Below are positions 21,101 to 33,023 of a stretch of 64,000 nt of DNA, one piece after another. A model generated the notes under the pieces. The model was given only the letters and a program-made list of their open reading frames with translations, was not told where the DNA came from and did not search any database. The position numbers and the translations under genes are program-made. How positions within the stretch are numbered: position 1 is the stretch's first letter; every line of letters begins with the position of its first letter. Origin of the DNA: Hysterium pulicare CBS 123377 (lineage: Eukaryota > Ascomycota > Dothideomycetes > Hysteriales > Hysteriaceae); the NCBI GenBank assembly GCA_000467715.1, contig AJFK01000534.1, forward strand, positions 1-64,000, read 5' to 3'.

Positions 21101-24100
21101 AGCACCAATCCTCAACTTCAAGCAACTATCTTATCGCTCATTGAAGCTATTGCACGATCCTTGGAAGGCGAATTCAAAGTTTATCTTGCAAGTGTACTTC
21201 CGCTCATGCTAGGAGTTCTTGATCAAGATCAGTCCAACAAACGGCTACCTTCCGAGAGAGTTCTCCACGCATTTCTCATATTTGGTTCCAGTGCCGAGGA
21301 GTACATGCACCTGATCATCCCCGTCATTGTGCGGATGTTTGATAAGCCAGGCCAACCGCTGAATCTCCGAAGAATAGCAATCGAGACCCTTGGCCGTTTA
21401 TCAAAGCAGGTTAACATATCCGAATTTGCTGCAAAAATCATTCATCCGCTCTGTAGAGTACTTGCTGGTAATGAGCAATCATTGAAACAGACAGCTCTCG
21501 AGACGCTTTGTGCACTCATTTTCCAACTGGGCACGGATTACCTGCACTTTGTCCCATCAGTCGACAAGATCCTTGCAACTCACAAAGTCCCGCATTCCAA
21601 TTACGCTCTCATTGTATCAAAGCTACGGAAGGGAGAACCACTGCCTCAAGACCTCAGTCCAGATGAGCGCTATGGAGAGGACGATGAGGACTTGAATCCT
21701 GCCGAAATTCTGACAAAGAAATTAGCTGTCAACCAGCAGCATCTAAAGCAAGCTTGGGAAGCTTCCTCGAAGACCACAAGGGAGGATTGGGTGGAGTGGA
21801 TGAGACGGTTCAGCGTGGAACTACTCCGAGAATCACCGCAGCAGGCACTCCGTGCATGCACCCCATTAGCCAGCATCTACAATCCCATCGCAAAGAGCTT
21901 GTTCAATTCTGCCTTTGTATCCTGCTGGACCGAGCTCTATGACCAGTATCAAGAGGAGCTAGTACGGTCTATCGAAACGGCCCTCACATCACCGAACATA
22001 CCTCCAGAGATACTTCAAATTCTCCTGAACCTCGCTGAATTCATGGAGCATGATGACAAAGCTCTTCCTATTGATGTCCGCATTTTAGGCATGTACGCGG
22101 GCAAATGTCATGCTTTCGCCAAGGCCTTGCATTATAAGGAACTGGAATTCAACGCGGAACAAAATGCTAGCGCTGTAGAAGCTCTTATCAGTATCAATAA
22201 CCAACTACAGCAAACAGATGCAGCCTTCGGAATTTTACGGAAAGCGCAAAATTACCAGGATGTAGAACTCAAGGAAACATGGTTCGAGAAGCTCCAGAAA
22301 TGGGAAGATGCTTTGAACTCCTACCAGAGGCGAGAAAAGGAAGAACCAGATTCTTTTGAGATTACCATGGGTAAAATGCGATGCTTGCATGCACTCGGTG
22401 AATGGGACCTGCTCTCCCAGCTCTCCAAAGAAAAGTGGACGGGCGCTTCTCCCGAATACCGCAAACTCATTGCGCCATTAGCTGCAACCGCCGCATGGGG
22501 ATTGGGCAAGTTCTCGGACATGGACAATTACTTGGCTGTTATGAAGGAGCAGTCACCTGATAGGGCATTCTTTGCCTCTATTCTCAACATCCATAACAAT
22601 CGATTTGAGATTGCTCAGGAAGAGATTGCCAAGGCTCGAAAAGGGCTCGACACGGAACTCAGTTCTCTTCTAGGAGAGTCGTACCAACGGGCATATTTAC
22701 CGATGATTCGAGTGCAGATGCTTGCTGAGTTGGAAGAAATCATTGTCTACAAACAGAATGACATGAATCCCGAAAAGCGAGCGAGTATGCGGAACACGTG
22801 GATGAAGCGACTCCGAGGTCTGCAACCAAATCCCGAGGTATGGCAGCGAATGATGAAAGTCAGACAGCTCGTCATCAATCCCTCCGAGGGTATGGAGATG
22901 TGGATCAAGTACACAAACCTCTGCCGAAAGAACCAGCGACATGGCCTAGCCGAGAAGGGACTTCAGAAATTGCTTGACATCGACGGGGGAGACGTGTTCG
23001 CGCACGTTCATGCACATGCCAATGAGATTCCATATGCGATATCCTATGCAACTTTCAAATTCATGTGGTCGACTCCAAACCACCAGCAAGAGGCACTGGA
23101 TGCCCTGAAAGACTTCACAGCACGAGTGGCGGATGACCTTAACGTAAGATCACGCGCCACGGTAAATGCAGTAGTCTCACCCAATGCCGTCAATGGAATG
23201 ATGAATGGTCATGTCATGAATCCATTGAACCCCTTCGCTGTGACGAACGGCATGAATGGGGTGAATGGTATGAATGGTTCGAGCTTGTTAGCAGGTTCCA
23301 ATGCCTCGAACTCCTCGACGGACTTAGCAGAATGCCACAGACTGCTCGCTAAATGCTACTTGAAACAGGGGGATTGGCAGACGTACCTTTATCACGGAGA
23401 GTGGGATCACGAAAATGTCCATGATATTTTATCTTCGTACAATGCGGCCACGCGGTACAATCAGACTTGGTACAAGGCATGGCACGCTTGGGCACTTGCC
23501 AACTTCGAAGTCATCAATTCTATTACCTCCCAAGCCGATCGAGAGACCACAGAAATACCTTCGAATGTAGTTCACGATCATGTCGTTCCTGCCATCCACG
23601 GCTTCTTCAAGTCAATCGCTCTGTCGTCTTCGAGCTCTCTCCAAGACACCCTCCGCCTGCTTACTCTCTGGTTTGCCCATGGAGGTCTTGCAGAAGTTAA
23701 CCGCACGATTACTCAAGGCGTCAAAGACGTTCCTATCGACACTTGGTTGGAAGTCATTCCTCAGCTCCTGGCTCGTATCAATCAACCTAATCCCACGGTG
23801 CGACAATCAATCCATCAACTTCTTACCGAAGTCGGAAAAGAACACCCGCAAGCCTTGGTGTTCCCCTTGACTGTCTCGATGAAATCAGATGTATCTCGCC
23901 GCCAACGATCCGCCAAGGAACTGATGGAAGCTATGCGTGTACACTCTCCAATACTGGTCGAACAAGCTGATCTTGTCAGCCACGAATTGATCCGAATTGC
24001 GGTTCTGTGGCACGAACAGTGGCACGAAGGTCTAGAGGAAGCCTCGAGGCTGTACTTTGGCGACCACAATATTGATGGCATGTTCGCTACGCTTGCTCCT

Positions 24101-25610
24101 TTGCACGCAATGCTCGATAAGGGACCAGAGACACTACGAGAAATATCCTTCATACAGTCATTCGGCCGAGAACTACAAGAAGCTCGCGATTGGTGTAACA
24201 CATTCCGTACATCTGGAGAAATGGGCGATCTCAACCAAGCATGGGACCTGTACTATCAAGTATTCCGGAAGATTGCTCGACAACTGCCATCGCTCATGAC
24301 TCTGGAGCTTCAGTATGTTTCTCCGAAATTGAAGGATGCCGTAGATCTTGAGCTTGCGGTACCTGGAACCTATCAAGTTGGCAAACCGGTCATTCGCATT
24401 ACTTCATTTGATCCGGTCTCAACAGTCATCCAGTCCAAGCAACGACCTAGGAAGCTTGAAATGAGGGGAAGTGATGGCAAGGTGCACACCCATATTCTAA
24501 AGGGCCACGAGGATATCCGTCAAGATGAGCGTGTAATGCAACTGTTCGGGCTGTGTAACACGCTTCTTGCCAACGACACGGAAAGTCGCAAACGACATCT
24601 CAGCATCCAGCGATATGCCGCCATTCCTTTGTCAACGCAGTCGGGTCTTCTGGGCTTTGTGCCAAATAGCGACACCTTGCACGTTCTTATCCGGGAGTAT
24701 CGCGACAGCCGCAAGATCCTGCTCAACATCGAACATCGCATTATGCTTCAGATGGCCCCTGATTATGATTGTCTTACGCTCATGCAGAAGGTGGAGGTAT
24801 TCGGTTATGCGCTTGACAATACGACAGGCCAAGACCTCTACCGTGTTCTTTGGTTGAAGAGCAAAAGCTCGGAAGCTTGGCTCGACCGACGCACCAACTA
24901 CACTCGATCACTGGCTGTCATGTCTATGGTCGGGTATATCCTCGGTTTAGGCGATCGTCATCCGTCCAATCTCATGCTTGACAAGGTCACGGGCAAGATT
25001 GTGCATATTGACTTTGGCGATTGCTTCGAAGTGGCTATGCATCGCGAGAAATACCCAGAGCGTGTTCCTTTCCGGCTGACTAGGATGTTGACATACGCTA
25101 TGGAGGTCAGCAACATTGAAGGGAGCTACAGGACGACATGTGAGCATGTCATGCGGGTTCTGCGGAGCAACAAGGAGTCGGTGATGGCGGTCCTCGAAGC
25201 TGTAAGAATGTCTCCGATTCCACTTTTCAAGACAAAGCTAACACGTGTTGCAGTTCATTCACGATCCCCTCCTCACTTGGAGGCTCGGTAACCGTGAATC
25301 CCCTCCCGAACCGTCGTTCCCTTCAGAGCGGCGTCAATCGATCATTGGCGATGCGGAGCGCGAGATGAGCTCGCTCGTCCGGGCTCGGCACCGGTCGAGC
25401 GCTCTGCCGGCCACTGAAGCAGAAGCGAAGGAGGTGCAGAACGCGCGTGCGCTGCAAGTGCTCTCTCGCGTCAAGGAGAAGTTGACTGGACGCGACTTCA
25501 AAGCGCATGAGGAGTTGAACGTCAACATGCAGGTAGACAGGCTGATTAGGGAGGCAACGAATCTGGAGAATCTATGTCAGCACTATATCGGATGGTGCAG
25601 TTTCTGGTAG
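18137..25610 (+). CDS. TOR: Target of rapamycin (TOR) protein kinase
   Basis: Six exons: 18137-18221, 18253-18315, 18375-19329, 19382-19761, 19821-25201 and 25254-25610; 2406 residues. Long HEAT-repeat N terminus, FAT region, then the FRB domain around residues 1889-1985 ([19 protein letters not shown]). Ser1937 and Trp1969 sit where the rapamycin-FKBP12 contacts (mTOR Ser2035 and Trp2101) lie. The PI3K-like kinase domain has [19 protein letters not shown] near 2054, the catalytic loop [12 protein letters not shown] near 2205 and HIDFGD near 2222. FATC ends HYIGWCSFW, the exact type of C terminus expected, and is encoded by the last exon. TOR is the catalytic subunit of TORC1/TORC2, controlling growth and nutrient signalling at the vacuole and plasma membrane. 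A Met/Asn/Gly-rich insert lies near 1616-1655. The acceptor of exon 2 is the least certain junction (an alternative AG lies 2 bases upstream). Confidence 0.95.
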
Positions 25611-26230
25611 CAGATGCATGCTATCGGCGTTTTCGCGGTGGAACACGGCAGGGCAGCAACAGGGAGGGCGCTCAGGAAGGATATACGGCACTTTGGAGCG
25701 TTTGGTGGTGTCGGGATCAGGAGCCCTTCCCAGCTTCGCTCGCGACTGTAATTCGTTGGATGCTTTTATCAGCGGCATTCGGGCGGCGCTCGGGCTTTGA
25801 TTTCTTTTTCTCCATTTTTATTTCTTTTTCTACCACATAATTAGGCATGGATGTAAGCTTGATCTTATTTATCTTCGCCGTGGAACTTGATCGAAGATTG
25901 ACTCGGCTCTCTCGGCGTGGGTCTGGGGTCGCGCATAGACGAAGGACTGGTTCCCGGAAGGAGGCCTGCCTAACATGGCAGCAATGCGGGGGTCTGCACC
26001 GACGCATCCCGGGTGGCGGGAGCTGCCCACGCCACCATCCATGGCCTTGTGTCACCGTCACCAGCTGCCCAGGCGTGCAACTGCAGACGCCGTCACTCCC
26101 TGTCCAGACGGCACCTTCCCCTTGTTCTTGCTGCCACCCATGGTGCACAGTGTTTCCTTCTCCATGGAGCCATGGAGCTTCTTATCATGCCCGTGCTTGA
26201 TCGTGCCTTCCCAACGCCCTCACCCTAACA
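25611..26230. other. TOR 3' flank and transporter leader
   Basis: Overlapping open frames on both strands reflect GC-rich composition. The T-rich tract TTTCTTTTTCTCCATTTTTA near 25801 may belong to the TOR 3' end. No additional gene supported. Confidence 0.4.
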
Positions 26231-27901
26231 ATGTCTGATCATGCCGACCTTGAGCGAGGTCCGTCGTCTCCCGTCTCGCACACGTCCGAGTCGAGCGCAG
26301 CAGAGCGGCTTGCATGGCGAAACCATCCACAGGTCCTGAGCCCAAAGCCTGAACAACGCAATCCCTTCGAGCTTGGAGACGCCAAAGTGGAAGAAGACCA
26401 TCTACATCCACCCTCGCACCAGGACCAGCTGGTGTGGAAGGAAAGGATACGGCACTTTACGTGGACGTGGTTTACCATGACTATGGCAACGGGAGGCATT
26501 GCCAATGTCCTTTACACGGGTGCGTTTGAAATCATTTACCCAGCAGCATCTGAACACGTTCCAGGCATCGAGTGTGTCTCTGCCATTCCACTTGTTTGTC
26601 CGTAACTGTGCGAGTTTGTCTAAGGTGTGCTCTTACCCAGTTCCGTTTCGGTTCCACGGCATTTACGCCTTAGGCTGCGTCTTTTTCCTACTGAATATCG
26701 CCCTGTTCATATTTAACATCACCATGATAAGCTTACGATTCTACTACTATCCTTCAATCCTCAAACACAGCTTCATTCATCCGACCGAGTCGCTTTTCAT
26801 ACCGGCGGCAGTGATTAGCTTCGGAACTATACTGATCAACATCACCCAATACGGTGTCGGCGATAGGACTGGGCACTGGTTGGAGCAAATCGTGGTGGTT
26901 TTGTACTGGTTTGACTGTGCATTGGCTATTTCATTTTCAATCATCATATATCTCATCATGTAAGTTATGCTGCCTATTCTCTAGTCCATTATGATCCTAG
27001 GAACCCTACTTGCCTGACCTCCGTACGTAGATGGTCCACCCATACATTCACAATTTCACAAATGACTCCTATATGGATCTTCCCCGCCTATCCTCTACTC
27101 ATTATTGGTCCCCACGCTGGCAATTTGAGTGCCAAAACTACTGGTGATCGAGCTCTCGATATCATCGTCTCAGGCTTCGTCATCCAAGGCATTGGCTTTC
27201 TCGTCTCGATGATGATTTACTCCGCTTTCCTATACCGCCTCATGACACAAAAGCTTCCTAAAGAATCTCTTCGTCCCGGCATGTTCATCTCCGTCGGCCC
27301 CTCTGGCTTTACCATTGCTGGTGTCGTTAGCATGGGTCAGCAGCTCCCCCGCATCGTACCTCCGGACTTTATGGGTCCGGGAAATGGCGAATTCGCGGCA
27401 AAAGTCAGCATGATCATGGCGAATTGGCTTGGTCTCTGGCTATGGGGCTTGGCCATCTGGTTCTTCTTCGTCAGTGTCGGTGCTCATTGGAGTTGCGCTA
27501 CCAGAGGGAAAATGGACTTCGCCATGACATGGTACTCATTTGTCTTCCCCAACACAGCTCTAACAACCGCCACCTTTGCCGTTGCCAAAGCTCTTGACCA
27601 CAACAAACCTATCCAGTACGTCGGATGCGCCATGACTATTGGACTGATCATCACCTGGTTCTACGTCTTTGGCATGATGATAAGAGCGGTCATCTTGAAG
27701 CAGATCCTCTGGCCTCAGAAACAGGAGGATAGGAATGAGGGTGGGTGGAAGGGCGTCCACGTTGAGGAGAGGAGAAGAAGTGGTTGGGGTTCTGCAAGTG
27801 GGAATGGGGCTGTAGATGGCGAGGGTGGGAGTCCCCGGCGCGAGAGGGAATGGAGTCTAAGTAGGACGTTGAGTCGCAGAAGCAGGAGCAGAAGGCGTTG
27901 A
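26231..27901 (+). CDS. TDT-family transporter (SLAC1/Mae1/Ssu1-like)
   Basis: Three exons: 26231-26519, 26641-26959 and 27031-27901; 492 residues. After a hydrophilic N terminus of about 75 residues come roughly ten hydrophobic helices. Motifs of the tellurite-resistance/dicarboxylate transporter fold are FTWTWFTMTMATGGIANVLY in helix 1, IWIFPAYPLLIIGPHAGN and RPGMFISVGPSGFT. The C terminus is basic with an Arg/Ser-rich end (SRTLSRRSRSRRR). Yeast relatives export sulfite (Ssu1) or import malate and other C4-dicarboxylates (Mae1); which substrate this one moves cannot be told from motifs alone. The intron of 121 bases between exons 1 and 2 is the longest in this gene. Plasma-membrane location is inferred. 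Confidence 0.85.
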
Positions 27902-28934
27902 GGGTAGTACAACGGAGCTTGGTCCCTTGATATTCTATTTCATGTTGTAGCGTTTGAAGCGTGAACTGCCTACCTGTTGTGAGGTCCTTCTAGCATCTGT
28001 CTTGCTTTGGCGTCTTGGGAGCATAGATATCCAACGTACGGAGTACAGTGCAATGTAACCTTCGGCGAGATGTTGAACAATTTGACGTCGTGTTGCAAAT
28101 ACAAGGCTCCGGACCCGTCACCATTCCCAAATTGGACTGGCTGAGATCCCGTGCGTAGTCTGGTCTCTTCCTCAAGACAGGCCTTCAAAACTCTTTCATC
28201 TTCTCTCTTCCTTCATGCTCCAGGCTTTCGCCCTGGTAACCAAATTCATTGGGATCGAAGCGATCAAATATAAAGTAAGTTGAATCGAACTATCAGCGCA
28301 CTTCCTAAGGGTTGTAGCTGTTGCTACAGGCAAGGCCGTCTGATTCACTCCACGCAAGCATTTTCCTCTGACTTCCAGCTTTGGTCCTTTCCTACTCAAT
28401 CTAAACGAGGCTTTTTCAACAGGGCCTGAGTACTCTCTTTCTAATCTCTTATTCTTCTCTACGTCTCAACAATCCCTGAGTGGCCGCTGAATAGGTCCAC
28501 CAATCGAAACTGAAGCTGAACCGCAGTGTTTACGTTGCCTTACATGTACATACAGCCTGACAGCCTGACACGCGTTGCGGCGTTGCACAGCCCGCAACCA
28601 CACAACGCGACATTATCGCGAACTTCCTTCACTTTTCGAAATCCACTCCAGCTCAACTTTATTGAGTTACTTCGTTCTCATCCATTCTGACTTTTGTGTC
28701 ATTGTTTGCGTTGAAGCATAGTTCGTACCCCTTCCTCCTTAGGAACGCATTTCCAGTGTACTCCATTCAAATCTATAAGCGCCGGTTGCAAAAGGCCAAA
28801 CGAGTGCCCTCGAGATCATAATTCTTATTAGTTCTTTGTCAATGCGAAAGTCCTGCTTGAACCGCTTGTCATTTCAACCCAAGCCCATATATCAGGATTC
28901 TCATTTATGAACCAGTTCAGAAAGTAAAAAGGTC
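27902..28934. other. About 1 kb upstream of the kinase gene
   Basis: No supported gene. Contains a short tandem CAGCCTGA repeat near 28553-28568. Probably promoter and a long 5' leader of the kinase, and the 3' flank of the transporter. Confidence 0.4.
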
Positions 28935-30221
28935 ATGGAGTCCAGAACAGCCCGGTCAATTTCCAGACGTCCTTTTGCGACGGCGCCGCCACTTCGGAAT
29001 CGTGTTCGATCACGGCCTGCTTTAGCAAATTTGTTCAACCCTCCCGCAGGTTGCCCTACCACGGCGGAGTCGGAATCAAACTTGAACCCAGCCTTATCCA
29101 TCAAGGTGTCACGTCCCCACGATGGACTAGCTATGGATCCCGCAGCCGACCAGGAAAATGAGATGCAGTATCCTCTACTCCCACCACGTCAGACAGCTGC
29201 ACGGAACCTCCGACCAAGACTCATTCAACCAATACTTTCGATCAAAGAAGGTGACCATTACGATATCGAGAACGAAGAGAATCTCCCTTACCAGCTCATG
29301 AAGAATCTGGGACACGGTGCCAGCGCCAGCGTTGAAATGGTAGAAGATATAACGACCGGGTCGGTGTATGCGAGGAAAATATTCCGGAACGTCCATACAC
29401 GGAATCTCGAGGATGTGAAGCAGAAATACTTTAACGAAGTACGAATCATGCGACGGTTGGGCTCACATCACCATACTGTCCGCCTTTTCGCATCATATAT
29501 TTGTCGACGGAAATTGGCTCTTCTATTGCAGCCTGTGGCCGACAGTGGGGACTTGTCAGCCTTCCTCCTAGACTTCCGTGACTGCAAAAGTAGCGACCCT
29601 GGCAAAGCAAAACAGATGCAGGTTATCATTCACCACGCCTTTGGTTGTCTAGCCAGTGGTCTAGCTTTCATGCATCAGCAAACAATCAGACACAAGGACA
29701 TCAAACCGCAGAATATTCTGGTCCACCATGGTTCTGTCATCTACACCGATTTCGGCATTTCATTCGACTCCAGCGAACTCGGTCACAGCACCACCATAGG
29801 CAGTCCCTTGGCCTTTTCCAGGAAATACTGCGCGCCGGAAGTGGCCGATTGGGGGAGTCGTAATTCGAAAACAGATATTTTCTCCCTCGGCTGCGTCTAC
29901 TTGGAGATGTTTCAAGCGTTATGGCCTTTTATTTGTCCGGATCGTTTACTCGATGGTTGCTACTATCAGAACGCGAAGGAGATCATAACGCAGCTTTCAA
30001 ACTCGAGGATGGACTGGTATATCATCACGAAGCTCATTTGTCAAATGCTCACATTCGACGCCAATGAACGTCCATCGGCGCAAACTGTGTTAGACTCGAT
30101 CTGGGGGGACGAGGGTGGAGTCTGGGTAATCAGTCAGAGAAGAACGTTCTTCTGCGAAGTCTGCCGGACTGGACTGGATTCAAGCCACCGTAAATCTGTG
30201 CGCTCTCGGTGGCTTCCATAG
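28935..30221 (+). CDS. Serine/threonine protein kinase, fungal orphan type
   Basis: Single exon of 428 residues. A basic, low-complexity N terminus of about 110 residues precedes a protein kinase domain: Gly-rich loop LGHGASASVEMV (Gly126-Gly128), ATP-anchoring Lys148 (VYARKIF), alphaC Glu168, catalytic loop HKDIKPQNIL (Asp255; HKD in place of the usual HRD), DFG at 272-274 and CAPE in the activation segment, followed by TDIFSLGCVYLEM. All residues needed for catalysis are present. Many Pezizomycotina carry expanded families of such kinases with no yeast counterpart; the pathway and substrates are unknown. A Cys pair near the C terminus (FCEVCRTGL) might bind metal or be incidental. Confidence 0.85.
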   Translation: MESRTARSISRRPFATAPPLRNRVRSRPALANLFNPPAGCPTTAESESNLNPALSIKVSRPHDGLAMDPAADQENEMQYPLLPPRQTAARNLRPRLIQPILSIKEGDHYDIENEENLPYQLMKNLGHGASASVEMVEDITTGSVYARKIFRNVHTRNLEDVKQKYFNEVRIMRRLGSHHHTVRLFASYICRRKLALLLQPVADSGDLSAFLLDFRDCKSSDPGKAKQMQVIIHHAFGCLASGLAFMHQQTIRHKDIKPQNILVHHGSVIYTDFGISFDSSELGHSTTIGSPLAFSRKYCAPEVADWGSRNSKTDIFSLGCVYLEMFQALWPFICPDRLLDGCYYQNAKEIITQLSNSRMDWYIITKLICQMLTFDANERPSAQTVLDSIWGDEGGVWVISQRRTFFCEVCRTGLDSSHRKSVRSRWLP

Positions 30222-30911
30222 ATTCGCAGTTGTCACTAGTAGTTAACCTTGACCACTGCCAACATCTCCCGGGTGTAGTGAAGTATCTATTCAGCTGGTT
30301 ATTCAGCATGGGTCAATATCTATGTACCAATTCTAGTAATATGTACAGCTCCAAAACCCCTCGGCACTCTCGTATCATGGATACATCTCCCTCCCGGGTT
30401 TCCTAAGGCCATCTCACCCCACAGGAGCGGCAATTCCCTCCAGGCGAGCAAAGTCCAATAGTCGACTTTGGTGCAACTTATTTGCTCGTTGATGTTGAAA
30501 TAGGACTTGGAAGAATTAAGTGTGCAAGATAGGGAGTGCATAGGTCCTACTGACGACCGGGATTGGCTAGGCTGGAATACGGACGCACGTGGACCCGGCC
30601 CAGGCGGATTTGCCATTGCTCAATGCCGATAAACAAGGCTGGTGATGGAATAATAACCTCTTCTCCACCGTTTTTGGAGAGTCCTTGCGGGAGGCGAATA
30701 CCCCCCTCTTCACCTACGATAACAGGCCGGTCGAGTCCCACTTCTCGGCAGCCATCAGAAAGGTCGGAGGTCAACCTCCAAAGGCTCTTTCATTGACCGT
30801 CTACGGTGGAACATCTGAAACATAATATTACCGAGTAGGGTAAGAGGTTTCAGTGAGTCGAGGCATCGGTGAAAGCTAGTCGGATTGAACGTAACGGACG
30901 TCGGCAACCAT
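30222..30911. other. 3' flanks of two convergent genes
   Basis: Only short open frames without motifs. The kinase (plus) and the Ecm33-like gene (minus) converge here; nothing else seen. Confidence 0.5.
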
Positions 30912-32366
30912 TCAAGCAGGCAACTCCTGCACCTTCTGCTCTACAATTCTCGCCCTCTCCCACGGACTTGTCGGCGTGATCGGCGTCTCCAGCTCACTCA
31001 CACCATGCGAAGCACCCAACTCCTTACTTCCTTCATCACCGGGCAATTCCTGGACCACTTTCCCAGAAGGCATTTCCAGAGTGATGGCGGGCGACTCCAT
31101 TTCCGACGGCGGGCCCGAGTCTGTTAAAGCTATGCCTTTGGTGTCCTCGTCATCGTCGGAAATCGATTTCTTTTTGGAGATGTAGCGTTTCTTGTGGAAC
31201 AGGAAGGCAGATATGACAGCTGCTAGTGTGGCGAGGCCGAAACCTACTCCAAGGCCGATTCTTCCGCCCCTGGAGACGAGTGGATTAGAAGGGTTGGGGG
31301 AGCTTTCGGCTGATTTGGACGAGGTGGGATTGGCATAGGCAGTGGATGTGGCAGTGGATGTGGCAGTCGGTACGGTGGCAGCAGTTGGATTACTTTGAAC
31401 GAGTCCCGCGCATTGGTAGTGGCCGTTGATTACACCAGAAGCGGTCTTGTTTTGTAGTTCGGAGCAGAATGATTGAATGTTGTTAGTCGACTGAATATTG
31501 AGTCCGCCGTGTATATCATTTAAAACTGGCATAGTGATGTTGGCAAAATCTCCTGTGAGTTGCATATATCCGCCAATGCTCTGCAACCTCTCGAATGAAA
31601 GAGTCTTCATAGCTGCATTATTAGATATTTGAAATGCTCCGAGGACTGAATTAAGAGAAGGAAAGGAGATATTCTCTAGTGCTGCATTGCTGTCAAATGT
31701 AAGAGCACTGCCTGCATTGATGGAACCGTAGACTAGTTCGAAGGATTGTAGGGATGGATTGTTGCTGATATTCAAGGTACTTCCAACCGGCCAAGTCAGC
31801 CAATCTAAGGATTTAAGGGACGTGTCGGTGATGAATATTTCCTTGATTTCAGCATCGAGGTTTCCGGAAGCGATTGTGCAATCCTCGAGTGATGGGAGTG
31901 CGTTTAGGTGAATCGAGCTGAAGTTGCGAAGAGCTGGGAAGCTCAGGTTCGACAATTTAGGTAAACCATTTAGAAAGATAGTTTGCACGCTTTGGAGCGT
32001 GCTCGCTGATAAAGATTGAATTTGGCCGACATTCTCCACGACTATCTTTCCCGTCACGGTTTGGACGCCATCCAAACTGATGTGTTCCGGAGCGTCCGTG
32101 GCCACGACGAGGTCGCCCGTCACCGTAGTGCAGGTTGCTATTGCAAAGGCATCGTCCTGGTCATTGATCGTGATGGTTCCTGTAGTAGAGTTGCATTCTG
32201 AAAGATTATTAGTATTTTAACCGTGTCACACGCGTACTCTGCTCATGTCTGCATCAACACAGCCCAGATGTCGGCATTCCCCAACAAAAGTCTACACACC
32301 TGCAGAGACAGTGATTGCCTGTAAATATATGAAAAGGATAACCAGCGCAGCTACCCAGACCTTCAT
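30912..32366 (-). CDS. Ecm33/Sps2-like receptor L-domain surface protein with a TM anchor
   Basis: Two exons, 32366-32300 and 32197-30912, giving 450 residues. Exon 1 encodes a signal peptide (MKVWVAALVILFIYLQ and on, to about residue 21). The ectodomain has Leu-rich L-domain-like repeats (PKLSNLSFPALRNFSS, NNPSLQSFELVYGSI, NNAAMKTLSFERLQSIGGY) and several N-glycosylation sequons, then a Ser/Thr-rich stalk. In place of the GPI signal typical of Ecm33 there is a transmembrane helix near residues 335-357 followed by KKRYISKKKS and a cytosolic tail of about 95 acidic/Pro-rich residues. Ecm33 relatives are needed for cell-wall integrity; a sensor-like role is possible but only inferred from the layout. 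Starting at the second exon alone would lose the signal peptide. Confidence 0.8.
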
Positions 32367-33023
32367 ACTTTAGAGAAAACGAGAGACATATGAGGCAACC
32401 ATATAACAGAGACAAACGAATGTGGAAGCAAGAGAGAGCGACAAATGGTGGGACAAGATTCTCAAGTGAAGTGGAGAGAACTATTTTGCAAGCTTCCGTA
32501 AAGGGGGGATTAGTTTCTTGTGGACCTGCAAAGAATACGAGTTTGGCCGATAGCAAGCCCGTCATAACGACAGGCAGTTGAATCCTTTGAGGGTAAGCAA
32601 TATCGAATTGCCCAGTCAAAACCGGTCCTGCATATGAGCTTTGCCGGAAATTGACATAGTTGCGATCTCGTTGGTTCGTTAGTCTACCGCTTTGGTGGTG
32701 TTTGCGACGACGAAACAATGCTCAGCCACGATGGGAAGAGCTAGCATCCCGTTCACGTGAGACAGCCATGGTATGAGAGCTCATCTGTCGAACAGATGAA
32801 TAGAACGAAGAAGCTCGAGGACTTGGTTTGGACTCCGGGGCACGAGGGGGAACGACAAGAATTGCATGATGGGCGAGATGGGGTGAGAAGAAGGCTGTGG
32901 ATTACCTAAGCCGGAGGCTGTTGTTGTTTGACACGTTTGCAAGCGGACCATTTCACAAGCGAAATCTGGCATATTGAAAGCCTCTCCAAGATCGATGCTC
33001 CAATTCCCAATCCACCATCCGCG
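32367..33023. promoter_or_regulatory. Divergent promoter region of the Ecm33-like gene and glucosidase II beta
   Basis: The two genes point away from each other with 657 bases between the start codons. No individual regulatory motif is identified; open frames here have no motif. Confidence 0.5.

Noticed and set aside
23815-24234. 139-codon frame antisense to TOR
   Set aside because: Shadow of the conserved TOR coding sequence on the other strand.
25717-26200. Overlapping frames of 117-143 codons between TOR and the transporter
   Set aside because: Both strands open at once in GC-rich DNA; no motifs and no splice continuation.
32254-32718. 154-codon minus-strand frame overlapping the start of the Ecm33-like gene
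   Set aside because: It reads through the signal-peptide exon and intron in another phase and has no family motif.
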